DNA of 5,314 nucleotides from Paracoccaceae bacterium (GTDB lineage Bacteria > Pseudomonadota > Alphaproteobacteria > Rhodobacterales > Rhodobacteraceae). Position 1 is the first letter of the stretch. Each line of letters starts with the position of its first letter. The notes under the pieces were generated by a model. That model did no database searches. It had not been told where the DNA came from and worked only from the letters and a program-made list of their open reading frames with translations. Where the stretch lies: contig DQCI01000326.1 of assembly GCA_003545125.1 (NCBI GenBank), forward strand, positions 324 through 5,637, read 5' to 3'. A program made the position numbers and the translations under genes. This document shows positions 1-4,377 of the stretch, piece after piece.

Positions 1-474
1 ACGCAGGGCCTCGACCGGGCGGGCACCGTCAGGGGTGGCGATCAAGGTGCCCTCGGCCAGGCACCGCGGCGTGATGGTGTTGTCGACCGACACGTCCGGG
101 TAGGAGACCTCCGAGACCAGGGTGACGGCGGTGACCTCGCGCGTCGAGAAGCTGAGATCGCCCGCGGTGTCGTCGGGCAGGACTACCCATTCCTCGGCGC
201 CGCCCGCCACCGGCTGAAACGCCATGACCTAGCCCACGTAGCTGCTGCCGTCGCTCTCGAAGTCGATCTGGTAGAACTCGGTGACCGTGGTGTCCGCGCC
301 GTCGAAGGTGAAGGTCGTCATCGCGGTGCTGAACCCGATTGCGGCTTCGGACAGGTCCTCGGCGGTGTGTTCGGTCGGATCGAGCACCACATCCGCGCCG
401 GTCGCGGCCACGCCGATGGTGTCGCCCAGCCCCGGCAAGTCCGAGATCAGATAGATGTCCTTGACATCGGGCAT
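1..474 (-). pseudogene. Hint-domain (Hedgehog/intein-like) protein, partial, interrupted by in-frame TAG
   Basis: The reading frame opens at ATG 474 (MPDVKDIYLISDL) and runs to the window edge, with one TAG at 229-231. Both sides of the TAG read as one protein: a Thr/Asp-rich beta-type N-terminal region (about residues 1-135), then a segment starting at Cys138 (CLAEGTLIATPDGARPVE). That segment matches the start of the Hint domain found in many Rhodobacterales proteins, where the Cys is the self-processing nucleophile. The rest of the Hint domain lies outside the window. The stop sits between YVG and VMAFQP, and a single C-to-T change from CAG (Gln) would create it. An ATG at 225, just after the stop, could allow restart, but the product would lack the first 83 codons. 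A GGGAG about 10 nt before ATG 474 could serve as ribosome binding site. Such Hint proteins are often secreted, but substrate and role are unknown. Family assignment is fairly sure; pseudogene status depends on the TAG being real. Confidence 0.72.
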
Positions 475-477
475 CGT

Positions 478-1046
478 CTAGCCGCTCCCGTCCGCCCGAA
501 AATACCGGCGCATGTAGAACCGGAGGGCGTCGGGCGACAGCGGCAACGCCTGGAACACGCAGCTGAAGCCGGGCCCGTAGGGGCGCATATCGATCATCCA
601 GTTTTCGCGGGTGGGACAGCCGAGCAGCCGTGCGCCAAGTCAGACCATGAGCCGGCCGACCCGCCCGTTGCCGTCGGCGAAGGGATGGATGCGCAGGGGC
701 CAGGCAAGCAGGATCGACAGCGCGTCACAGCGCGCTTCGGGCGGCGGCGGGGCCTCGAACAACGCCCGGACCGCGGCGCACAGATCCCGCATTTCGCCTG
801 CAATCCTGTCGGGGGCGATGCCCCTTTCGAGCATCCCGTGACCGCCGAGCGATCGGCCGCGCACCGCCACCTCGCCGCCTCCGGGGAGCCCCGGCCGCCG
901 GAAAACACCGCGGCCGGCATGTCCGGCCGCATCAGCTTGCGGTGCAGAAGGCGCGGATCGGACACCAGCGCGATCTGGAGCGCGACCGGCTTTGCGGCCA
1001 GGGCGTGCGCCAGGGCATCGTCACCTATTCCTCGGGGGTCCTGCAT
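478..1046 (-). pseudogene. Fic-domain protein (putative AMP-transferase), frameshifted and with an in-frame TGA
   Basis: Fic proteins usually transfer AMP from ATP to a target hydroxyl group. The signature HPFADGNGRVGR is complete at 687-652, including the catalytic His and the GNGR phosphate-binding loop. The upstream half is in a different frame: from about 1046 to 900 it reads LVSDPRLLHRKLMRPDMPAAVF, which resembles the early Fic helices. From about 875 to the motif the coding continues in the -1 frame (GEVAVRGRSLGGHG, then IAPDRIAGEMRDL). A one-base loss between about 900 and 875, where GGGG and CCCC runs lie (883-886, 889-892), would explain this. The motif is followed after LMV by TGA (640-642), then by protein-like sequence (LGARLLGCPTRENWM) to TAG 478-480; a Trp TGG or Arg CGA is the likely original codon. 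No ribosome binding site precedes ATG 1046. An in-frame ATG at 1089 (MVNRFENVLAHSS) could be an older start if a second shift exists. No inhibitory helix motif was seen. Confidence 0.75.
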
Positions 1047-1235
1047 GGACCGAAGAATGGGCCAGAACATTTTCGAAACGATTAACCATTGCAGGGGGTT
1101 GAGGGCTTTTCTGCGGCGGCGGGGCGCGACGGCGCGCTGCGCCGGGAGACGATAGGGGGGGCGGCGGCGCTTTTTCGGCGCATGCACAAGGAACATACCT
1201 GACAAGACGTGGCTGCCCCGCGTTTCGCCCAAGAG

Positions 1236-1257
1236 TTCGTGAATATTTTGTCACGAA
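1236..1257. repeat. Inverted repeat TTCGTGA-N8-TCACGAA
   Basis: Two perfect 7-bp arms (1236-1242 and 1251-1257) flank the AT-rich centre ATATTTTG. The size and symmetry suit an operator for a dimeric regulator. The half-site spacing is 8, not the 6 of a CRP-type site, and no GTTC-N7-GTTC LexA pattern fits. It overlaps the Pho-box-like direct repeat. The cognate regulator is unknown. Confidence 0.45.
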
Positions 1258-1265
1258 ACCGTCAT
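1248..1265 (+). promoter_or_regulatory. Pho-box-like direct repeat upstream of the DUF1127 gene
   Basis: TTGTCAC and CCGTCAT are separated by 4 bp (GAAA), giving the 11-bp period of a PhoB box. Against CTGTCAT-N4-CTGTCAT, 11 of 14 positions match. The orientation would drive plus-strand transcription toward the DUF1127 gene. ATTTAG begins 10 bp downstream, where a -10 element is expected, but its match to TATAAT is poor. The call rests on similarity alone. Confidence 0.35.
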
Positions 1266-1297
1266 GAATAGGCGAATTTAGCGCAAACAACACGCGG

Positions 1298-1320
1298 TTT
1301 TCCGCCGGTGTACCGGAAAA
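1298..1320. repeat. Inverted repeat TTTTCCG-N9-CGGAAAA with a nested CCGGTGTACCGG palindrome
   Basis: Perfect 7-bp arms (1298-1304 and 1314-1320) enclose CCGGTGTAC. An alternative inner stem, CCGG-TGTA-CCGG (1305-1316), shares bases with the outer one, so the two foldings exclude each other. The AT-rich stretch TAAATATATC follows at once (1323-1332). This could be an operator next to a -10 region, or an RNA hairpin if transcription starts upstream. Confidence 0.4.
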
Positions 1321-1348
1321 ACTAAATATATCAGCGGAGTCCGAAGCC

Positions 1349-1489
1349 ATGCGTTTGGCGCATTTCTGGTATCGCCAACGCGATGTTGTGCGCCACCTCG
1401 GGGGCGCTAGATTCAGAACAGGAACGATGACCAACCCCGGACCAACCGGAGAGTCCCGAGTAACCCAACCCAACAACGAAAGGACATGA
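1349..1489 (+). CDS. Possible 46-residue leader ORF ahead of the DUF1127 gene
   Basis: The frame starts at ATG 1349 (MRLAHFWYRQRDVVRHL) and ends at TGA 1487-1489, one base before the ATG of the DUF1127 gene. A GGAG lies 9 nt before the start. The first half is rich in aromatic and basic residues; the second half (TNPGPTGESR and beyond) does not look like a folded protein. Its end overlaps the ribosome binding site of the next gene, so translation of this ORF could couple to or block the next start. No family was recognised, and a chance ORF is quite possible. Confidence 0.2.
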   Translation: MRLAHFWYRQRDVVRHLGGARFRTGTMTNPGPTGESRVTQPNNERT

Positions 1490-1490
1490 C

Positions 1491-1655
1491 ATGACCGCCA
1501 TTGAAAGCATCCGCGAAGCGATTGCCAAGCGCGCGCTCTACAACCGCACCATCCGCGAGATCGAAGCGCTGCCGACCGAACTCGCCGTCGAAGACCTCGG
1601 CATCTACCCCGCCGACGCCAAAATCATCGCCAGGGCCGCGGTTTACGGCGACTGA
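1491..1655 (+). CDS. DUF1127 family small protein (54 aa)
   Basis: The product is a short basic-to-neutral protein. Its core (YNRTIREIEALPTELAVEDLGI, then DAKIIARAAVYG, about residues 17-53) follows the DUF1127 pattern: an R-x-I-x-E-[IL]-x-x-L helix, an E-D-[LI]-G-I turn, then a second helix ending in A-x-x-G. The start is fixed by GAAAGGA (1478-1484), 6 nt before ATG 1491; the earlier ATG at 1486 meets a stop after two codons. The gene stands alone, opposite in strand to its neighbours, and is followed by a hairpin terminator. From memory of the literature, DUF1127 proteins have been linked to RNA turnover in Rhodobacter and to phosphate responses in other proteobacteria. That would fit the Pho-box-like element upstream, but the function here is an inference. 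I see no CCUCCUCCC-type small RNA motifs downstream. Confidence 0.85.
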   Translation: MTAIESIREAIAKRALYNRTIREIEALPTELAVEDLGIYPADAKIIARAAVYGD

Positions 1656-1729
1656 GCCGGTGCCGCAGGGGAAGCCCTCGCCAGACGGGGACACAAAACA
1701 CAACGAACACACAAATAACGATAATGACT

Positions 1730-1764
1730 AACGGGCTGGCACTTCGCCGGCCCGTTCGCATTTT
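1730..1764 (+). terminator. Intrinsic-type terminator after the DUF1127 gene
   Basis: An 11-bp stem pairs AACGGGCTGGC (1730-1740) with GCCGGCCCGTT (1746-1756), with one G-U pair and the loop ACTTC. A short TTTT run follows at 1761-1764. It also lies past the end of the convergent Nudix gene, so it may serve both, but in that direction the trailing sequence is only loosely T-rich. Confidence 0.7.
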
Positions 1765-1830
1765 GGGGGGAGCGTTTCTCGAAACCACCCAATCTTGCGC
1801 CAAAGGCCGTCGCTCCAAGACCGCGCCAAA

Positions 1831-2232
1831 TCAACTCGACGCCAAATCCTCGAACAGCTCGACATACCTGCCGAAGGTCAGGTCTTGCATCCGAGGGGCA
1901 TCTGCCACGGCGACCCATCGGATTTCGCTGTGTTCATTGCCCAGGTTCGTCGGTTCGCCGTCCCACGCCTCAACGGCAAAGAAGTGAAACACGACGGGGC
2001 GCCCAGGCGTGGCGTCCGGTGCCGTGAAGCGCCGCAAGAAGGTCCAGGACGTGGCAAGAACCCCAATCTCTTCAGACAGCTCGCGTCTCAGAGCCTGCGC
2101 AAGGGTCTCCCCGACCTCGACATGCCCGCCAGGAAAACTCCACGTGCCGGGGTAGTTTTTGCGCTGGACGGACCGGTGCGCCATCAACACTTGTTGATCG
2201 CGCAGAAGCAATCCGTTGACGATATCGGTCAT
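1831..2232 (-). CDS. Nudix hydrolase
   Basis: Nudix enzymes hydrolyse nucleoside diphosphates linked to another group, using Mg2+ bound by the Nudix box. The box GX5EX7REUXEEXGU is complete at residues 36-58 (GHVEVGE, then RELSEEIGV), including the metal-binding REXXEE core at 50-55. The preceding KNYPGTWSFPGG (25-36) and the later FHFFAVEAWDG and EHSEIRWVAV segments fit the usual Nudix fold. At 133 residues it has the length of a single-domain, MutT-like member. The ATG at 2232 is chosen because GGGAGGTG precedes it closely and homology begins there; a GTG 15 codons further out lacks such a site. It lies 72 bp after the DUF2306-like gene on the same strand, and the two may share a transcript. 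The substrate (oxidised nucleotide, NADH, nucleotide sugar or other) cannot be told from the sequence. Confidence 0.92.
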   Translation of the reverse strand: MTDIVNGLLLRDQQVLMAHRSVQRKNYPGTWSFPGGHVEVGETLAQALRRELSEEIGVLATSWTFLRRFTAPDATPGRPVVFHFFAVEAWDGEPTNLGNEHSEIRWVAVADAPRMQDLTFGRYVELFEDLASS

Positions 2233-2235
2233 CTT

Positions 2236-2243
2236 CACCTCCC
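2236..2243 (-). promoter_or_regulatory. Ribosome binding site fixing the Nudix start
   Basis: GGGAGGTG lies 3 nt before ATG 2232 (about 6 nt from its GGGAG core). It is by far the strongest Shine-Dalgarno match near the gene, and rules out the longer GTG-started form at 2277. Confidence 0.7.
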
Positions 2244-2304
2244 GGAAAACGGTCTCTTGCCCAGTCTCACATGACACCCCGGCGCATTCACCGGAACCGC
2301 GACG

Positions 2305-2751
2305 TCAACCGGCGCGAAGCATGGCTTTGAAATCGAGTTGGGCGGCCAGGATCCCGACACACAGAAACACCGCAACGATTGCCGGCCAGGGTGTCTGGCC
2401 GAGATATGTGGCGCTCTGCCCCAACCCTGCTGCGACCATACCGCCGAAGGACCACAGCATCACGTGCCCATGCGCAATGCGCGTGCCCGGCCCGCCCTTG
2501 CCGCGACGCGCCAACGGGAGGGCCGTAAGCACCGAGCCAAAACTTACGATTGCGAGAATGTGAAAGATGCCCATCGTTTCACTGTCCTCGTAGATCGAAA
2601 GAACGAGCAGGTTCGACCCAAGCACCGCGATCACGAAGCCACGCCCGCATCGGCAGCGGCGCGCGGTTCCCTTGGCGATCGCGAACAGGCCCGCGCCGAT
2701 CGCGAGCGCGGCGGCCATCACAATAGCATGGATCAGCCCAAGCCAAGCCAT
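2305..2751 (-). CDS. DUF2306-like membrane protein
   Basis: This 148-residue protein is mostly hydrophobic, with about five likely membrane segments: 5-26, 38-54, 61-80, 97-117 and 121-137. The order of features resembles the DUF2306 family: an early His in helix 1 (H8), a KGT turn (27-29), a GR at 36-37, FHILA at the start of helix 3 (63-67), and HGH at the start of helix 4 (94-96). The function of that family is not established. In homologues as I recall them, an HR pair stands between KGT and GR; here the segment is ARRCRC, which lacks it and carries two cysteines. The ATG at 2751 is chosen because AGGA sits 7 nt upstream and helix 1 begins there; TTG 2787 and ATG 2772 are possible longer starts. 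The TTG at 2787 also belongs to a perfect TTGACA (2787-2782), so it may be a -35 element instead. Confidence 0.7.
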   Translation of the reverse strand: MAWLGLIHAIVMAAALAIGAGLFAIAKGTARRCRCGRGFVIAVLGSNLLVLSIYEDSETMGIFHILAIVSFGSVLTALPLARRGKGGPGTRIAHGHVMLWSFGGMVAAGLGQSATYLGQTPWPAIVAVFLCVGILAAQLDFKAMLRAG

Positions 2752-2829
2752 CCGCCGATCCTGTGAGGGCATCGGCGGGTCTGTCAATGGTCCACGACGG
2801 GTCCCGTGTGCCGCCCGCCGCCGTCGAGT

Positions 2830-3324
2830 TCAGCCTCCGTACTTCCCCTCCAGCCGTGCTTTCACGTCCGGGGTGACGAATTTCGACACGTCGCCGCCGA
2901 GGCGGGCGATTTCTTTCACCAGCTTCGAGGCGATCGGCTGATACCGGGCCTCGGCCATCAGGAAGACGGTCTCGATACTGCTGTCGAGCGCCCGGTTCAT
3001 CCCCACCATCTGGTACTCGTATTCGAAATCGGCGACCGCGCGCAGGCCGCGCACGATGATGCTGGCGCCCACTTCATGGGCGCAGTTGATGAGCAGGTTC
3101 TCGAACGGGTGGACGACGATCTCGCACCCGGTCCGCGCGGTCAGCGCCGCGGTCTCGGCGGTCACCATGCCGACCCGCTCCTCGAGGTCGAACAAGGGCC
3201 CTTTGGAGCGGTTGATCGCCACGCCGATAACCAGCCGGTCGACCAGCAGGCAGGCCCGCTCGATGATGTCGAGATGCCCGAGCGTGATCGGATCGAAAGT
3301 GCCCGGGTAGAGGCCGATGCGCAT
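2830..3324 (-). CDS. coaD: Phosphopantetheine adenylyltransferase
   Basis: CoaD transfers the AMP moiety of ATP to 4'-phosphopantetheine, giving dephospho-CoA and pyrophosphate, the penultimate step of coenzyme A synthesis in the cytoplasm. The 164-residue length is normal. The nucleotidyltransferase motif YPGTFDPITLGH is at residues 6-17, with the T-x-G-H residues T14, G16 and H17. A lysine that usually contacts substrate follows at K41 (NRSKGPLF). The RGLRAVADFEYE block is at 92-103, and MNRAL plus ETVFLM follow at 109-124. The C-terminal block IASKLVKEIARLGGDV (131-146) replaces the ISSSLVKE form of E. coli. I regard this as clade variation, not a defect. The start at ATG 3324 is set by AAGGAGAA 7 nt upstream and by homology; a longer frame to 3489 is only open by chance. 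It is transcribed alone or with the DUF2306-like gene, whose start lies 78 bp beyond its stop. Confidence 0.97.
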   Translation of the reverse strand: MRIGLYPGTFDPITLGHLDIIERACLLVDRLVIGVAINRSKGPLFDLEERVGMVTAETAALTARTGCEIVVHPFENLLINCAHEVGASIIVRGLRAVADFEYEYQMVGMNRALDSSIETVFLMAEARYQPIASKLVKEIARLGGDVSKFVTPDVKARLEGKYGG

Positions 3325-3330
3325 GTGCCG

Positions 3331-3338
3331 TTCTCCTT
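3331..3338 (-). promoter_or_regulatory. Ribosome binding site fixing the coaD start
   Basis: AAGGAGAA lies 6-7 nt before ATG 3324. It agrees with where CoaD homology begins and rejects the open extension upstream. Confidence 0.75.
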
Positions 3339-3354
3339 CGTTGGGCGGCACGCA

Positions 3355-3360
3355 ACTATA
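3355..3360 (-). promoter_or_regulatory. Possible -10 element for coaD
   Basis: TATAGT, read on the minus strand, matches TATAAT at five of six positions. It lies about 30 nt before the coaD ATG, which would give a leader of roughly 25 nt. No good -35 hexamer sits 16-18 nt upstream, which weakens the call. Confidence 0.3.
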
Positions 3361-3421
3361 TCGCCTGCCGCAATGCAAGGGCTTTCCACGCCCGCAAGCG
3401 TTCGGGTTGCGCCTCGGCCAT
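3356..3421 (-). CDS. Possible small ORF (21 aa) just upstream of coaD
   Basis: ATG 3421 follows GGGAG with about 7 nt spacing and opens MAEAQPERLRAWKALALRQAI, which ends at TAG. The peptide could form a single charged amphipathic helix. The stop is 31 nt before the coaD start. It overlaps the candidate -10 element, so at most one of the two calls is likely to hold as drawn. No family was recognised, and chance is a fair explanation. Confidence 0.2.
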   Translation of the reverse strand: MAEAQPERLRAWKALALRQAI

Positions 3422-3720
3422 GCGCCGCTCCCCACAGCGCCCGGTCGAGTGTCGAGAGCGCCGCGACCGGCGGGCAAGCCACGCAACACCCCAGGCCGGA
3501 AGGCCGGATGGTGTCGGCGCTCTCGAAGGGTCGCCGGTGCGTGCCGATGCCGTGGGCCGCGCCGAGACGGGAACCCCGGCCGCGGCGCGCACGGCGGCGT
3601 GTCGGCACGCGTTCGATGAAGGAATTATCTCGATATTGACGCGCGGCCCGCTCCGGGTATGCCGCTGCCGGCGCGCCTATCGGACCGGCCGGACGGGATG
3701 GCACCCGCGTTGGCCGCACC
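3422..3720. other. Gene-poor, GC-rich stretch between the CBS gene and coaD
   Basis: Open frames exist on both strands, but none has protein-like composition or a recognised domain; they are rich in Arg, Ala, Pro and Gly as expected from random high-GC sequence. One perfect tandem duplication of AGGCCGGA lies at 3493-3508. No RNA gene or clear terminator was seen. Sequence near 3624-3640 (ATTATCTCGATATTGAC) is locally AT-rich but gives no well-spaced promoter. Confidence 0.5.
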
Positions 3721-3798
3721 TCAGGCGTCATCCCTGGCGCGTGCAGCGGCGGGCTGGCACGCCACGCAAACGGCGCCGGCAAGACATGCGGACAACAC
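3721..3798 (-). CDS. Possible tiny hydrophobic peptide (25 aa)
   Basis: A GTG at 3798 follows GGAGG with 5 nt spacing and opens a 25-residue frame ending at TGA 3721-3723. The core LSACLAGAVCVACQPAAARA resembles a bacterial signal peptide or lipoprotein leader, but the residue at -3 from the last Cys is Cys, not the usual Leu, and there is almost no mature part. It begins 45 bp after the CBS gene on the same strand. It may be a real small membrane peptide, the remains of a lipoprotein gene, or chance. Confidence 0.22.
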   Translation of the reverse strand: MLSACLAGAVCVACQPAAARARDDA

Positions 3799-3842
3799 CT
3801 TTGCCTCCAGCCCCACCCGCGCGCGCGGACTGAAAACCGGGG

Positions 3843-4280
3843 TCAGTATCCCATGATCATGTTCTTGAGCGCATCGGCCTGAGAGCTGAGTTCATCCAGC
3901 CGCGCCTTGACCACATCGCCGATCGACACCAGGCCGACGAGTTTGCCGTCTTCCATCACCGGCATGTGCCGGAAACGCTTCTCGGTCATCACCTGCAGCA
4001 CCCGGATCGCCCGGTCGTTGGGTTCGCAGGTGACCAGCTCGCAGGTCATGATGTCATCGACCTTGTCCTCGAGGCAGATCGCGCCGCGCTTGCCGAGCTC
4101 GCGCACGATGTCGCGCTCGGTGACGATGCCAGCGGGCAGACCGCTCTCGCCGTCAGAGACGATGACCCCGCCGACCTTCTTCGCAGAGAGCATCTCCGCC
4201 GCTTCGCCCACCGAACTACCGGGTGCCACCCGGAGGACCTCCTGGATCGACTTATCCTTTAGTATCTGACTGACGAGCAT
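3843..4280 (-). CDS. Two-CBS-domain protein
   Basis: The protein consists almost only of a CBS pair (Bateman module), which binds adenine nucleotides such as AMP, ATP or NAD(H) and acts as an energy sensor in larger proteins. CBS1 covers about residues 8-62 and ends in GIVTERD (51-57). CBS2 covers about 75-130 and ends in GLVSIGD (116-122). In each, the Thr/Ser and Asp of the G-[IL]-V-[TS]-x-x-D motif, which usually hold the ribose, are present (T54/D57, S119/D122). RFRHMPV (102-108) is the usual core of the second domain. No catalytic or DNA-binding domain is attached, so it likely works as a stand-alone dimeric regulator with an unknown partner. The start at ATG 4280 is chosen for its GGGAG and for the typical opening MLVSQILKDK; a GTG at 4310 is possible but its GGGAGG is only 2 nt away. 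It lies 93 bp after the LysR gene. Confidence 0.92.
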   Translation of the reverse strand: MLVSQILKDKSIQEVLRVAPGSSVGEAAEMLSAKKVGGVIVSDGESGLPAGIVTERDIVRELGKRGAICLEDKVDDIMTCELVTCEPNDRAIRVLQVMTEKRFRHMPVMEDGKLVGLVSIGDVVKARLDELSSQADALKNMIMGY

Positions 4281-4286
4281 CTGGGT

Positions 4287-4291
4287 CTCCC
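4287..4291 (-). promoter_or_regulatory. Ribosome binding site fixing the CBS protein start
   Basis: GGGAG lies 6 nt before ATG 4280. The competing GTG at 4310 has a purine-rich site too close to function well. Confidence 0.6.
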
Positions 4292-4345
4292 TGGGCCTGT
4301 CGGGCGCCACGGCCTCCCTGCCGTGCGCTCACTTTTCCCTGTCAG

Positions 4346-4377
4346 TTCAACGTTGAAAACCCCGGCGGGATTGTCAA
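4346..4377 (-). promoter_or_regulatory. Candidate promoter and palindromic operator for the CBS gene
   Basis: A perfect TTGACA (4377-4372, minus strand) overlaps the TGA stop of the LysR gene. Seventeen bases further lies AACGTT, a poor -10 match. That hexamer is the centre of the perfect 12-bp palindrome TTCAACGTTGAA (4346-4357). A palindrome over the -10 region suits a repressor site. The -35 match is solid; the operator role is inferred. Confidence 0.4.

Larger units (their letters stand above)
1047..1490. other. Intergenic region between the Fic remnant and the DUF1127 gene
   Basis: No convincing long gene lies in these roughly 440 bases. The part near 1090-1200 is very GC-rich and repetitive (GGC/GCG runs) and gives only shadow reading frames. 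From about 1230 to 1345 the composition becomes clearly more AT-rich, as expected for a control region. That part holds the two inverted repeats and the Pho-box-like element listed separately. A possible short leader ORF covers 1349-1489. Confidence 0.6.

Noticed and set aside
640..642. TGA in the Fic gene as a selenocysteine codon
   Set aside because: The position is not catalytic, Fic proteins do not use selenocysteine, and a second disruption is present nearby; simple nonsense mutation or sequence error fits better.
367..1155. Long plus-strand open frame of 262 codons
   Set aside because: It is rich in Arg, His, Pro and Gly, has no recognisable domain and lies opposite the Fic and Hint coding sequence; it is a shadow of high-GC coding DNA.
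1236..1257. CRP/FNR-type or LexA-type operator
   Set aside because: The spacing between GTGA and TCAC is 8, not 6, there is no TTGAT-N4-ATCAA, and GTTC-N7-GTTC is not met.
1656..1729. Small RNA of the CcsR type downstream of the DUF1127 gene
   Set aside because: The CCUCCUCCC motif typical of those RNAs is absent and only weak hairpins are present before the terminator.
3208..3324. CoaD motif variant IASK in place of ISSS as a possible defect
   Set aside because: All other catalytic blocks are intact and this form is, from memory, usual in Rhodobacterales CoaD. The variant itself lies near 2921-2934.
2806..3639. Plus-strand frame of 277 codons across coaD
   Set aside because: It is antisense to an unmistakable coaD and its composition reflects codon-position bias of that gene.
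3162..3782. Minus-strand frame of 206 codons overlapping coaD
   Set aside because: It overlaps coaD in another frame and has random high-GC composition with no domain.
4360..4371. Terminator for the LysR gene (CCC-GCC-GGGG then TTTT on the minus strand)
   Set aside because: The stem would be only about three base pairs, too weak for an intrinsic terminator.
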